Assembly: GCA_016794035.1 (NCBI GenBank)
Contig: JAEUHS010000037.1
Coordinates: forward strand, 1-56,313
Length of the DNA stretch: 56,313 nucleotides
From: Planctomycetota bacterium
GTDB taxonomy: Bacteria > Planctomycetota > UBA1135 > UBA2386
Direction of reading: 5' to 3'
The notes under the pieces are model-generated. The model was not told the origin of the DNA. It did not search any database and saw only the letters and a list, made by a program, of their open reading frames with translations. The position numbers and the translations under genes were made by a program. Shown here piece by piece: positions 1 through 8,555 of this stretch. Position 1 is the stretch's first letter. Each line of letters starts with the position of its first letter.

Positions 1-303
1 CTGGAACCGGTGCAGTTCGGTGCCGCCGACCGCGACGGCGTAGGCGACGCCGGTGCCGTCGCGGCGGGTGATGACCCACTCGGTCGCGGTGACGTCGAGG
101 GCGGTGGCTTCGCTGACGTCGCGCCGCACCATCTGCAGCGCGCGGCCGATGCCGACCGTCTCCTCCATGCGTTGCGATGCGAGCTGGTCGGCATCGGCGA
201 ACGTGTTGAGCGCGGCCAGCGCGCCGACGGCGACGATCGCCGTCAGCGCCAGCGCGATCAGCAGTTCCATCAGGGTGAATCCGGCGGTGCCGCGGTGCGT
301 CAT
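1..303 (-). CDS. GspJ-like type II secretion/type IV pilus minor pseudopilin (3' end cut by window)
   Basis: The ATG at 303 overlaps the stop of the upstream gene by four bases (ATGA). About 101 residues are visible and the frame is still open at base 1. Residues 6-25 carry a class III prepilin signal: a short Arg/His-containing leader, a Gly-Phe cleavage site, FTLMELLIALALTAIV, with Glu at mature position 5. The remainder reads like a minor pseudopilin body with paired Arg residues (MVRRDVSEA) and a VITRR strand. Family knowledge: such proteins sit at the tip of the pseudopilus. The position after a GspI-like gene suggests a GspJ role; that is inference, because the C-terminal half is missing. 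Confidence 0.85.
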   Translation of the reverse strand, partial: MTHRGTAGFTLMELLIALALTAIVAVGALAALNTFADADQLASQRMEETVGIGRALQMVRRDVSEATALDVTATEWVITRRDGTGVAYAVAVGGTELHRFQ

Positions 304-791
304 GGTGTCCTCGACAGCAGCAGGGTGTCGCCGGTGACGACGCGACCCTGGTAGGAGATCGTGATGCCGATGCGCAGCAGTGGCGTCGAGCCGTTCGCGG
401 CGTCGGTGGTCGGCGTGGTCAGGTTGGCCGAGACCACCGACCAGCTGCGCTGCCAGTCGTTGCCGGCCGCGACGCCGGCACGGTCCAGCGGTCCGGTCTC
501 GACCAGACCGCGCAGATCGTCGACGTCGTCGACGTCGGCGACGGTCGACTCGCCGGCCTCCATGCCGAAGCCGGTCGCATCCGTGGCGTCGACACGCGCC
601 AGCAGGCGCAGCCAGGCGACGCCGTCCTGCAGCAGGTAGCGTCCCTGCGCGGCGATGCGCTGCTGGTCGGCGAGGTCGCTGGAGTTCGCCAGCGCGTAGC
701 CCATGCTGGCCATCGTGCCGGCCAGCACGACCGCGGCGAGCATCACCTCGAGGTAGGTGAAGCCGCCGCTGCGGTGGCCGGCGCGGGTCAT
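300..791 (-). CDS. GspI-like prepilin-type minor pseudopilin
   Basis: This 163-residue protein starts at an ATG that overlaps the histidine kinase stop by four bases. The leader MTRAGHRSGG is followed by FTYLEVMLAAVVLAGT, a prepilin cleavage site with Glu at mature position 5, and then a hydrophobic helix. The second half contains a Trp-rich strand (WQRSWSVV) and a final beta strand (ISYQGRVVTGDTLLLS), typical of short GspI/PilV-like minor pilins. It should be cleaved by a prepilin peptidase, which is not encoded in this window. The same frame stays open far upstream, but that part is antisense-type noise over the kinase gene. Confidence 0.85.
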   Translation of the reverse strand: MTRAGHRSGGFTYLEVMLAAVVLAGTMASMGYALANSSDLADQQRIAAQGRYLLQDGVAWLRLLARVDATDATGFGMEAGESTVADVDDVDDLRGLVETGPLDRAGVAAGNDWQRSWSVVSANLTTPTTDAANGSTPLLRIGITISYQGRVVTGDTLLLSRTP

Positions 792-2380
792 GCGTGTGCC
801 TCCGTCGTCGGCGGGACGGCGGCCGCCGCGGCGAACGACAGCACGAAGATGCAGCCGGAGGGGGTCGCGTCCCGCAGTTCGAGCGTGCCGCCGAGCTGGC
901 TGGTGATCTCGCGCACGATGGCGAGGCCGATGCCCGCGCCCGCGACGCTGCCGGTGAAGTCCTCGTCCAGCTGATGGAACGACGAGAACAGCAGTTCGCG
1001 TTCCTGGGTCGGGATGCCCGGTCCGCGGTCCTCGACCTCGACCGTGATCGTGCCGTCGGCCGCGCGGCGCGAGCCGATGCGCACCCACGGCGCCGCCGGC
1101 GACCCGAACTTCAGCGCGTTGTCGACCAGGTTGATCAGGGCCACGCGCAGGCGCGAGGCCGGCACCGGCACGACGATCGCACCCTCGCCGAGGTCCCAGA
1201 CGATCTCGATCGGCGGCGCGCCCTTCTGCGGCCGGAACTGCCGGCGCAGCTCCTCCTCCATCGCGTGCAGGTCGGTGGTGCCGCTCTTCGACCACGAGCC
1301 TTCGAGCAGTTCGGCGAAGTAGAGCAGGCGATCGACCAGCACGCGCAGGTCGCGGGTGCGCTGGCTGACCTCGGTCAGGAACACCTCGCGGTCCTCGGCG
1401 TCCGCGGTCTGCATGATCTCGAGGCCGCAGATCAGCGCGGTCAGCGGGGTGCGGAACTTGTGCGAGATCAGCGACAGGAAGTCGCGCTTGAGGCGATCCT
1501 CGCGGCGGCGCCGGGTCAGGTCCTGCAGCGTCACGATCACGCTGGCGAGGTCGCCGTCGGCGGTGCGGATGTCGCGCGGCGTGACACCGAGCACGCGGGT
1601 GTCGGCGCCGTTCGACAGGGTGACCTCGCGCTGGGGTCCGCCGCGCGCGAGCGCCTCGAGCGTGCAGCCCGGGTCGGCGCTGCGCAGCAGGGGCAGCGCG
1701 TCCTCGCTGCCGAGGAACTCGTGCGCGAGGCGATTGCACAGCGTCGTGTTGCCGTCGGGGTCGAGCACGACGATGCCGTCGCTGTGGTTCTGGATCACCT
1801 GCTCCAGCTTGCGCCGTTCGATCTCGACCTGGCGATGGTGTTCGGCCCGACTCAGCGCGATGGCCGCCTGCGACGTCACCGCGGCGACCAGCTTGCAGTC
1901 GGCGGTGCTGAACAGCCGCCCCGCCGGCGCCACGACGATCAGCAGGCCGAGCCGCTTCGACCCGACCTGGATCGGACAGGTCAGCACGTTGTGGTCGGCC
2001 ACCGCCGGTCGCAGCAGCTTGCGCGCGTCGGCGTCGTTGTAGAACATCGCGCGGCCGGCGACGGCGTCGGTGGTCAGGATGTCGGCGCGCAGCAGGCCGC
2101 AGGCGCCGTTGCGTTCGGCGTGCCACTGCATGCGGCCGTCCTCGACCAGGCCGATGGCGCCGCAATCGCGCCCGACGGATTCGAGGCAGCGGTCGAGCGC
2201 GAAGTCGCCGATCGCCTCCTCGGCGGCGACGCCGGCGAAGAACGCGGCGGAGCCGTAGACGGTGTCGAGCGAGTCGAGGGCCTCGAGCAGGTGCAGTCCG
2301 ACCCGGTGTTCGGCGGCATCGCTCGGCTGCGCGTGGCGCGGCAGACCGACCGGAACGAAGGGCTTCTCGGGATCGTTCAT
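788..2380 (-). CDS. Cytoplasmic GAF-PAS sensor histidine kinase
   Basis: The protein has 530 residues and no membrane segment. A GAF-like domain covers roughly residues 30-185, a linker helix and a PAS domain about 195-295, HisKA about 295-365 and HATPase_c about 400-520. The phospho-acceptor is His307 in SHKFRTPLTAL. The N box (NLVDNALKFG), G1 box (DRGPGIP) and G2 box (GAGIGLAIV) are intact, so catalytic activity is likely. No response regulator is fused. The gene lies between gspF (6-nt gap) and the GspI-like gene (ATGA overlap), which implies cotranscription with the secretion/pilus machinery. Its partner is probably the receiver protein at 5574-5948; that pairing is inference. Confidence 0.88.
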   Translation of the reverse strand: MNDPEKPFVPVGLPRHAQPSDAAEHRVGLHLLEALDSLDTVYGSAAFFAGVAAEEAIGDFALDRCLESVGRDCGAIGLVEDGRMQWHAERNGACGLLRADILTTDAVAGRAMFYNDADARKLLRPAVADHNVLTCPIQVGSKRLGLLIVVAPAGRLFSTADCKLVAAVTSQAAIALSRAEHHRQVEIERRKLEQVIQNHSDGIVVLDPDGNTTLCNRLAHEFLGSEDALPLLRSADPGCTLEALARGGPQREVTLSNGADTRVLGVTPRDIRTADGDLASVIVTLQDLTRRRREDRLKRDFLSLISHKFRTPLTALICGLEIMQTADAEDREVFLTEVSQRTRDLRVLVDRLLYFAELLEGSWSKSGTTDLHAMEEELRRQFRPQKGAPPIEIVWDLGEGAIVVPVPASRLRVALINLVDNALKFGSPAAPWVRIGSRRAADGTITVEVEDRGPGIPTQERELLFSSFHQLDEDFTGSVAGAGIGLAIVREITSQLGGTLELRDATPSGCIFVLSFAAAAAVPPTTEAHA

Positions 2381-2386
2381 GGCACC

Positions 2387-3526
2387 TCACCCTCGGGACA
2401 TGCGGAAGATCGGCAGCATGATCGACATCGCCACGAAGCCGACGACGCCGCCCATCAGCACGACCATCGCCGGCTCGATCAGCGTCATCAGGTCGCGCAG
2501 CCGCCGTTCGAGTTCCTTCGTGTACTGGGCCGCGGCCTTGGTCATCACCTTGTCGAGCGTGGCGGTGGCCTCGCCGGCGGCGACCAGCTGCTCGAAGGTC
2601 GGGTCGAACAACGGGCTGTTGCGGATCACGTCGAGCAACGACCCGCCGTTGGTGACGTTGTGGCGGGCGCGCTGCCACAGGGACCGGTACGACGGGCTGA
2701 CCGCCACCTCCTGCGTGTGCTCGAGGGCGGCGTGCAGCGGCACGCCGGTCTGCAGCAGCAGGCCGAGCGTGCGCACGCAACGCGCGATCACCGCGGTGCG
2801 GTAGACCCGGCGCAGCACCGGCGCGCCGAGCACGAAGCCGTCGAACAGCCGGCCGCCGCGCGGCGTGCGCAGGAACAGGACGGCGCCGACCAGCAGCACG
2901 ACGAGGCCCGCCAGCGCGTACAGCCCGTAGGCCTGGGCACCCTCGCCGAGCGCCATCAGGATCCGCGTCGGCAGCGGCAGCTGCTTGCCGCGGAACAGCT
3001 TCTCGAACTTCGGGACGATGTAGGTCAGCAGGAAGACGACGACGCCGAGCGTCATCACCAGCATCACGCTCGGGTAGATCAGCGCCGACTGCAGCTTGCC
3101 GCGCATCGTCGCCTCGAGTTCCATCGACTCGACGGTGCGGCGCAGCATGCCGGCCAGGTCGCCGCTGGCTTCGCCGGCGCGCACCATCTGCGTCAGCAGC
3201 GGCGGGAACGCCCGCGGCATGCTCGCCATCGCCGCCGACAGCGGCGAACCGGCGACGACGCCCTGCTCGAGCGCGCCGAGCACGCCGGCGATGCGCGGGT
3301 CGGGACTCTGCTGGCGCATCGACTGCAGCGCCGAGGCGATCTGGATGCCGCTGTCGATCAGCGTCGCGAACTGCTCGAGCAGCGCGAAGCGCTCGGCGGT
3401 CGACAACCTGAGCCGCCTGGACTCGCCGGTCGGGTGCCCGGCGGCGACCGGCGCCGGAACCTCGTGCCGCGCCGCGCCCGGACCCGCCGCCGCGGCGGCG
3501 TTCGGCCTGGTCTCGAGCACCTTCAT
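2387..3526 (-). CDS. gspF: GspF/PilC-type inner-membrane platform protein
   Basis: This 379-residue protein starts with an ATG overlapping the gspE stop by four bases. It has the duplicated T2SSF cytoplasmic domain (about residues 50-175 and 250-365) and three membrane helices: near YPSVMLVMTLGVVVFLL, YALAGLVVLLVGAVLFL and the C-terminal AMVVLMGGVVGFVAMSI. Signature stretches include FATLIDSGIQIASAL and GLLLQTGVPLHAAL. GspF/PilC proteins form the membrane platform that couples the assembly ATPase to pseudopilin polymerisation. The first 40 residues are Ala/Pro-rich and poorly conserved, which is common in the family. Same transcription unit as gspE. Confidence 0.95.
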   Translation of the reverse strand: MKVLETRPNAAAAAGPGAARHEVPAPVAAGHPTGESRRLRLSTAERFALLEQFATLIDSGIQIASALQSMRQQSPDPRIAGVLGALEQGVVAGSPLSAAMASMPRAFPPLLTQMVRAGEASGDLAGMLRRTVESMELEATMRGKLQSALIYPSVMLVMTLGVVVFLLTYIVPKFEKLFRGKQLPLPTRILMALGEGAQAYGLYALAGLVVLLVGAVLFLRTPRGGRLFDGFVLGAPVLRRVYRTAVIARCVRTLGLLLQTGVPLHAALEHTQEVAVSPSYRSLWQRARHNVTNGGSLLDVIRNSPLFDPTFEQLVAAGEATATLDKVMTKAAAQYTKELERRLRDLMTLIEPAMVVLMGGVVGFVAMSIMLPIFRMSRG

Positions 3527-5226
3527 GGCGCCACCACCCGGACCAGTTCCTCGAGCGACGTGATGCCCTCGCTGGCCTTGCGCAGGCCGTCGCTGAGCAG
3601 CGTCATCAGGCCCTGCTGCACCGCCAGCTTGCGCAGGTCGCCGAGCGACGGGTTGCGCGCCACCAGGTCGGCGAACTCGTCGGTGACGATCAGCAGCTCG
3701 TAGACGCCGATGCGGCCGCCGTAGCCGCTGCCCTTGCAGGCGTCGCAGCCGCGCGCGGTGTAGTACTGACCCTCGGGCAGCGAGCCGAAGCGCCGCGTCA
3801 TCGCCGGGGGCGGCTCCGCCGGTTCGCGGCAGGTCGGACACAGGCAGCGCACCAGCCGCTGGGACAGCACGCCGCGCAGCGCGGCGCCGATCAGGTAGGG
3901 CTCGATGCCCATATTGATCAGGCGGGTGACCGCGCTGACGGCGTCGTTGGTGTGCAGCGTCGCCAGCACCAGGTGGCCGGTCAGCGACGCCTGCACGGCG
4001 ATGGTCGCGGTCTCGGCGTCGCGGATCTCGCCGACCATCAGCACGTCGGGATCCTGGCGCAGCAGCGAGCGCAGCGCATCGGCGAAGCCGAGGCCGCCCT
4101 TCTGGTTGGCCTGCACCTGGTTGACGCCGCGCAGGTTGTATTCGACCGGGTTCTCGACCGTGCAGATGTTCTTGCCCGGCTCGTTGATCTCCTCGAGCGC
4201 GGCATAGAGCGTCGTCGTCTTGCCGCTGCCGGTCGGGCCGGCGACCAGGATGATGCCGTCGGGGCGATGGATCAGGTCGTGGATCGCCTGCAGGCGCTGG
4301 TGGCCGATGCCGAGGTTGCTCAGCGTGATGCGCATCGAACCGCGGTCCATGATGCGCAAGACGACCTTCTCGCCCTGCACGGTCGGCAGCGTCGACAGGC
4401 GCACGTCGACGGCGCGTGTGTCGCGGCGCACGCGGAAGCGGCCGTCCTGCGGCTTCCTGCGCTCGCTGATGTCGAGGTCGGCCATGACCTTGAGGCGCGA
4501 GACGATCGCCGCGTGCATGCCGGTCGGCGGGCGCATCAGCTCGCGCAGCTCGCCGTCGACGCGCTGCCGCACCCGCAGCACGTGGTCGTCGGGCTCGATG
4601 TGCACGTCGCTGGCGCGATCGCCGATGGCGCGGAACAGGATGAAGTTGACCAGCCGCACGACCGGCGACATGTCCGCCAGTTCCTGCAGATTGAGCGCGT
4701 CTTCGCCCTTCTCCTCGATGACCTGCACGTCGCCTTCCTCGACGTCGCCGACGAAGTCGTCGACCTCGAACGAGCCCGCGGCGTCGTCCATCAGGTCGCT
4801 GAGCAGCGCATGGATGCAGGCGGTGCTGGTGACGACGAGCTGCACCTCGCACTTGCTGAGGCGTGCCAACTCGTCGATCGCCCAGAGGTTGGTCGGGTCG
4901 TCGACCGCCGCGGTCATGACCTCGTCGACCACGAACATCGGCACGATGCGATTCTCGACCAGGAAGTCGCGCGGCAGTGTCGTCAGCACGTCGCGGTCGA
5001 CCAGTCGCCGCGTGATGCGCAGGAACGGCAACCGGTACTGGATCGCCAGCGCTTCGCGCAGGCGTTCGTCGGTGACCAGGTTGAGGCGCAACAGCGTGTC
5101 GCCGAGCCGCTCGCCGGGCAGCTTGGTGTCCGGATGGGCGGCCTGACGCAGATCCGAACGCGAGGCCCAGCCCTGCGACAACAGGATGTCGCCGAGCTTG
5201 CCGGTCATGCTCAACAGGGCGGGCAC
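3523..5226 (-). CDS. gspE: GspE/PilB-type assembly ATPase
   Basis: The 567-residue protein has an MshEN-type N-terminal domain (about 1-150) and a T2SSE ATPase domain (about 180-560). The Walker A motif GPTGSGKTTT has Lys336. The Asp box (ASDVHIEP), Walker B region (DPDVLMVGEIRD) and His box (TGHLVLATLHTND) are present, as is the tetracysteine zinc site (CLCPTC then CDACKG). It powers pseudopilus or pilus extension together with GspF and PilM. The start used is GTG at 5226, because a GGAGA Shine-Dalgarno sequence lies about seven bases upstream and the upstream stop is one base away. An ATG six codons downstream has no such site. Confidence 0.95.
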   Translation of the reverse strand: MPALLSMTGKLGDILLSQGWASRSDLRQAAHPDTKLPGERLGDTLLRLNLVTDERLREALAIQYRLPFLRITRRLVDRDVLTTLPRDFLVENRIVPMFVVDEVMTAAVDDPTNLWAIDELARLSKCEVQLVVTSTACIHALLSDLMDDAAGSFEVDDFVGDVEEGDVQVIEEKGEDALNLQELADMSPVVRLVNFILFRAIGDRASDVHIEPDDHVLRVRQRVDGELRELMRPPTGMHAAIVSRLKVMADLDISERRKPQDGRFRVRRDTRAVDVRLSTLPTVQGEKVVLRIMDRGSMRITLSNLGIGHQRLQAIHDLIHRPDGIILVAGPTGSGKTTTLYAALEEINEPGKNICTVENPVEYNLRGVNQVQANQKGGLGFADALRSLLRQDPDVLMVGEIRDAETATIAVQASLTGHLVLATLHTNDAVSAVTRLINMGIEPYLIGAALRGVLSQRLVRCLCPTCREPAEPPPAMTRRFGSLPEGQYYTARGCDACKGSGYGGRIGVYELLIVTDEFADLVARNPSLGDLRKLAVQQGLMTLLSDGLRKASEGITSLEELVRVVAP

Positions 5227-5227
5227 G

Positions 5228-5572
5228 TCAGGTCTCCAGTCGCAGGTTCCTGAGCGCCTGCTCGGTCGAGTCGAACACCGCGAAGCGGCGCTCGAGGCGG
5301 GTCGCCTTCAGGATGTCGAGCAGGTGCGGCGGCGGACCGACCAGCGCGATGCGGGCGCCCTGGCCGTTCACCTGCCGCGCCACCTGCACCATCGCCTGCA
5401 GGCCGACCGAGTTCGCCTGCTTGGCCTTCTGCAGATTGACCAGGACGCGCCTGGCGCCGTTGCCGAGCGCCGTCGCCGTCGCCGCCAGCAACGCGGTGCC
5501 GAAGTGCGAGTCGATCGCGCCTTCGACGTGCAGCGTCACGAGCGTTCCGTCGGCGGTGGCGGCGACCGGCAC
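5228..5572 (-). CDS. STAS-domain (anti-sigma factor antagonist-like) protein
   Basis: This 114-residue protein is a single STAS domain: beta strand LVTLHVEGAID, then ARRVLVNLQKAKQANSVGLQAM, with a Ser at the position that is phosphorylated in SpoIIAA-type antagonists, and a LVGPPPHLLDILKAT strand-helix. Known family members switch partners with an anti-sigma or kinase protein. No SpoIIAB-like kinase or PP2C phosphatase is encoded nearby, so the partner is unknown. It starts with GTG preceded by a perfect AGGAGG, one base after the response regulator stop, and lies between that regulator and gspE. This suggests a regulatory input to the ATPase operon; that role is inference. Confidence 0.85.
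   Translation of the reverse strand: MPVAATADGTLVTLHVEGAIDSHFGTALLAATATALGNGARRVLVNLQKAKQANSVGLQAMVQVARQVNGQGARIALVGPPPHLLDILKATRLERRFAVFDSTEQALRNLRLET
5233..5237 (-). promoter_or_regulatory. Shine-Dalgarno site for gspE
   Basis: GGAGA on the minus strand lies inside the end of the STAS gene, just upstream of the TGA-C-GTG junction. It supports the GTG start of gspE over the internal ATG. Confidence 0.6.
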
Positions 5573-5573
5573 G

Positions 5574-5948
5574 TCAGGCCTCCTGCAGCAGCTCTTGGAT
5601 GGCCTTGACGATCTCGCGGGGGCTGAACGGCTTGGTCAGGAAGCGGTGGCGGCCGATCTCGGGCAGCACGCCGGCCGGCACCTCCACGTTCTGGGCGGTC
5701 AGGATCACGATCGGCAGGTGGCGGGTGCCGTCGGCCGCGAACAGGTTGCGCGCGACGGTGTAGCCGTCCATGCGCGGCATGCCGACGTCGAGCACGACGA
5801 GGTCGGCGGTCCGACCGGCGAAGAACTCCATCGCCTCGACGCCGTCGGTGGCCTCGCTGACGTCGAAGCCGACGCTGCGCAGCTTCAGCGCCAGCGCGAG
5901 GCGGATGCCGGGGTCGTCGTCGACCACGAGGATGTGCTGCTTGTTCAT
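5574..5948 (-). CDS. Single-domain response regulator (CheY/PilG-like receiver)
   Basis: The protein has 124 residues and is a lone receiver domain. The acidic pocket is VVDDDP, the phospho-acceptor Asp54 lies in LVVLDVGMPRMDG, the conserved Thr is in VILTAQN and the Lys in FLTKPFSP. No DNA-binding or output domain is present, so it probably acts by protein-protein contact, as CheY or PilG do. The ATG at 5948 is four bases downstream of the stop of a histidine kinase gene, an obvious candidate phosphodonor. It is followed at once by the STAS gene and gspE. Confidence 0.9.
   Translation of the reverse strand: MNKQHILVVDDDPGIRLALALKLRSVGFDVSEATDGVEAMEFFAGRTADLVVLDVGMPRMDGYTVARNLFAADGTRHLPIVILTAQNVEVPAGVLPEIGRHRFLTKPFSPREIVKAIQELLQEA
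5579..5584 (-). promoter_or_regulatory. Shine-Dalgarno AGGAGG for the STAS gene
   Basis: A perfect AGGAGG on the minus strand sits six bases before the GTG at 5572 and fixes that start. It lies within the last codons of the response regulator gene. Confidence 0.75.
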
Positions 5949-5952
5949 GGTG

Positions 5953-7332
5953 TCACCGCATCGCCGCGTCCACCGCGACCAGCGACGACCCGCCCTCGTC
6001 GTCCGAGTCGGCCGACACCACCGGGAGGTAGACCCGGAACTCGGTGCCGACGCCGAGCTCGGACGAGAGTTCGATGCGCCCGCGGTGCTTCTCGACGATG
6101 TACCGGGCCATCGGCAGGCCGAGTCCCGTGCCTTGAATGGTGGATTGTTCGGCACTCTTGGCGCGGAAGAACTTCTCGAACACCCTGGGCAGGTCGGCTT
6201 CGGCGATGCCGATGCCGGTATCGCGCACCCGGGTCACCAGCTCCGAGCCTTCGAGCCGGGCCGTGAGGCTGACCTCGCCGCCCTGCTTGGTGTACTTCAG
6301 CGCGTTGCCGACGATGTTGACCATCGCCTGGCGCAGCAGGCGGGTGTCGCCGACGAGGTCGGCGAGGTAGTCGCTGATGTCCCAGCGCAGCGAGATGCCC
6401 TTGCGCTCGGCCAGCGGCTTGTGCAGCGACTGCAGGCTGTCGAACAGGTCGCGCATGTTGACCTGCTCGTGCTTGAACTCGGTGATGCCGGCTTCGATGC
6501 GCGCCAGGTCGAGCAGTTCGGCGACCATCTGCGACAGGCGCACCGACTCCTCGTAGGAGACCTTGATCAGCTTGTCGCGGTCCTCCGGCGCGATCGAGTC
6601 GGCCTCGTTGGCGAGCTCGAGCGAGGCCTGGATCGCCGTCAGCGGCGTCTTCAGCTCGTGCGAGACGCCGTAGATGAACTCGGACTTGGCGCGCGCGGCG
6701 CGTTCCTCCGCGGTCCAGTCCTCGAGCACGACGATCTGCAGGTGCTGCAGCTCGGGCTCGACCGGCGGCGCGAGCGACCGGATCAGATAGACGAAGCGGC
6801 GTTCCTCCGCGTCCCACTCGATGCGGCAGGTCTTGACCGCGCGGGCCAGGTCGGCGCCGAGCACCGAGCGGATGCCCTCGACGATCTCGAAGCGGGTCGC
6901 GGCCTGCTCGAGCGTGAAGTTCTCCTGGTCGCCGATCTGCAGCACGCGCCGCGCGGTGGAGTTCGCGTAGAGCACGCGTTCGGTGTTGTCGAGCACGACG
7001 ACGCCGTCCTGCAGGGCCGCCAGCACCGCCTGCGTCATCTGCGCCTGCGCGCGGGCGGTCGTCAGCTGCAGTTGCACGTGCAGGTTCTGCGTCAGGTCGC
7101 GTCGCTGGCGGCGCACCTGCGCCAGCGCGGCGTCCCAGGCGTCCTGCCCCGGCGCCGTGCAGTCGCCCGGCGTGCGGCCGAGCGCCTCCCACAACGACGC
7201 CAGGGCGTCGGGACGCTGCCTGGAGCGCCAGGACCGGAACAACACGTCGGCGAGGCGCCGCAGCACGGAGCGCCGCGGTGCGGGCTCGACCGGCGGCGGG
7301 GCGGGCGGAGCCGAGATCTGGTCGGCGCTCAT
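5953..7332 (-). CDS. Cytoplasmic PAS histidine kinase (PhoR-like core)
   Basis: This 459-residue kinase has a Pro-rich N-terminus, a PAS-like domain at about residues 95-210 (GVVVLDNTERVLYANSTARRV), HisKA with His225 in GVSHELKTPLTAI, and HATPase_c at about 320-440 with MVNIVGNALKYTKQGG, RDTGIGI and GTGLGLPMARYIVEKHRG. No transmembrane helix is visible, so it must sense a cytoplasmic cue or be recruited by a partner. The start overlaps the TPR gene stop (ATGA), and the receiver gene follows four bases after its stop. It most likely forms a two-component pair with that receiver (inference from adjacency). Confidence 0.92.
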   Translation of the reverse strand: MSADQISAPPAPPPVEPAPRRSVLRRLADVLFRSWRSRQRPDALASLWEALGRTPGDCTAPGQDAWDAALAQVRRQRRDLTQNLHVQLQLTTARAQAQMTQAVLAALQDGVVVLDNTERVLYANSTARRVLQIGDQENFTLEQAATRFEIVEGIRSVLGADLARAVKTCRIEWDAEERRFVYLIRSLAPPVEPELQHLQIVVLEDWTAEERAARAKSEFIYGVSHELKTPLTAIQASLELANEADSIAPEDRDKLIKVSYEESVRLSQMVAELLDLARIEAGITEFKHEQVNMRDLFDSLQSLHKPLAERKGISLRWDISDYLADLVGDTRLLRQAMVNIVGNALKYTKQGGEVSLTARLEGSELVTRVRDTGIGIAEADLPRVFEKFFRAKSAEQSTIQGTGLGLPMARYIVEKHRGRIELSSELGVGTEFRVYLPVVSADSDDEGGSSLVAVDAAMR

Positions 7333-8555
7333 CGGCGGGCCTCCGGCGCGGCGAGACCTGGGTGGAGGCGTTCGAGTTCCGCGACCAGTGCGCCGGCGTC
7401 GGCGAGGCGGCGCAGCGTGGCGAGCTGGCGGCGGGCGGCGTCGAGGTCGCCGGTGGCGGCCAGCGCGGCGGTCAGCAGCGCCTGGCTGGCGCGATTGCCG
7501 GGCTGCAGCTGCACGGCCCGCTGCAGCGCGCGCACGGCGGCGTGGTGGCGCTTCTGCAGCAGCAGGATGCGGCCGAGGCCGGCGTGTGCGCGCGCGGTGT
7601 CGGGGGCGAGCGCGAGCGCGCGTTCGAACTCGACCTGGGCGGCGTCGAGCCGCTGCATGCGGAACAGGATCTCGCCGCGCAACACGCGCAGCGACACGCG
7701 GTCGGCGAGCACCGGGTCCGTCAATTCGAGTTCGCGCAGCGCCGCGTCGCAGTTGCCTTCCTGCAGGTGGGCGATCGCGAGCGTCAGCTGCAGCGAGGGG
7801 TTCTCGATCCGCGCGCGCGGCGGCAGGCGGTCGGACAACGACAGCGCGGTCGCCGGCGCGTTGCTCATGATGGCGCCCAGCGCCATGCCGGTGGCGGCGC
7901 CGGCGTCGTCGGGCTGGATCGCCAGCGCGGCTTCGAACGCGGTCGCGGCGTCGCCCCAGTGGCCGCCGGCCGCCAGGTGGGCGCCGTGGTCGAGCCGCGC
8001 CTCGATCAGGCGGGGGAACTGCGTCGTCAGCCGGTCGCGCAGCGCCGCCGCCTCGGACTCGCGGCCCTGGGCCAGCAGCAGTCGATGCAGGTCGATCGCC
8101 GGCCGCGGGTCGGTGGTGGTCGCGGCGAGCGCGCGGCGGTAGGCGGCCTCGGCGGCGTCGTTCTGGTTCCTGGCCTCGGCGACCGCGCCGACCGTGCACC
8201 AGCCGGCGACCGATTCGGGCTGCAGGCGCAGCAGCATCTGCGCCGCGCTGGTGGCGGTCGCGAGGTCGCCGCCGGACTGGGCGATCTGCGCCAGCAGCTC
8301 GAGGCTGCGGGCATCGCCGGCGTCGAACTGGACCGCCTGCTGCAGCAGTCGCTGAGCGCGTTCGTGGTCCTCGGCCTGCAGGCACTGGCGGGCGAGGTCC
8401 TGGTACATGCGCGACTTCGCGCTGCGCCACTCGCCGGCGTCGAGCGGGTCGTGTGCCGGCGGCGAGACGGTGCTGCAGGCGACGAACGCGAGGCAGGCGC
8501 AGACGGCGAGGCCCGGTCGCGAACCGGGGCGGCGCGGCGTGGTGGTCGGGGTCAT
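7329..8555 (-). CDS. Tetratricopeptide-repeat lipoprotein
   Basis: The 408-residue protein begins with an Arg-rich n-region and a hydrophobic stretch ending FVACS, a plausible lipobox with Cys27, so it is probably a lipoprotein. The rest is a series of TPR-like helical pairs (for example DHERAQRLLQQAVQFDAGDARSLELLAQIAQ and the region before DTARAHAGLGRILLLQ). It overlaps the secretin gene upstream and the kinase gene downstream by four bases each. Family knowledge: TPR lipoproteins such as PilF/PilW act as pilotins for secretin assembly. A pilotin role here is inference from position next to the secretin; the number of repeats is much larger than in PilF. Confidence 0.8.
   Translation of the reverse strand: MTPTTTPRRPGSRPGLAVCACLAFVACSTVSPPAHDPLDAGEWRSAKSRMYQDLARQCLQAEDHERAQRLLQQAVQFDAGDARSLELLAQIAQSGGDLATATSAAQMLLRLQPESVAGWCTVGAVAEARNQNDAAEAAYRRALAATTTDPRPAIDLHRLLLAQGRESEAAALRDRLTTQFPRLIEARLDHGAHLAAGGHWGDAATAFEAALAIQPDDAGAATGMALGAIMSNAPATALSLSDRLPPRARIENPSLQLTLAIAHLQEGNCDAALRELELTDPVLADRVSLRVLRGEILFRMQRLDAAQVEFERALALAPDTARAHAGLGRILLLQKRHHAAVRALQRAVQLQPGNRASQALLTAALAATGDLDAARRQLATLRRLADAGALVAELERLHPGLAAPEARR

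Noticed and set aside
794..3703. A 969-codon plus-strand open frame over the kinase and gspF
   Set aside because: Composition is Arg/Gln/His-rich with no motif, and the minus strand carries intact histidine kinase and GspF motifs.
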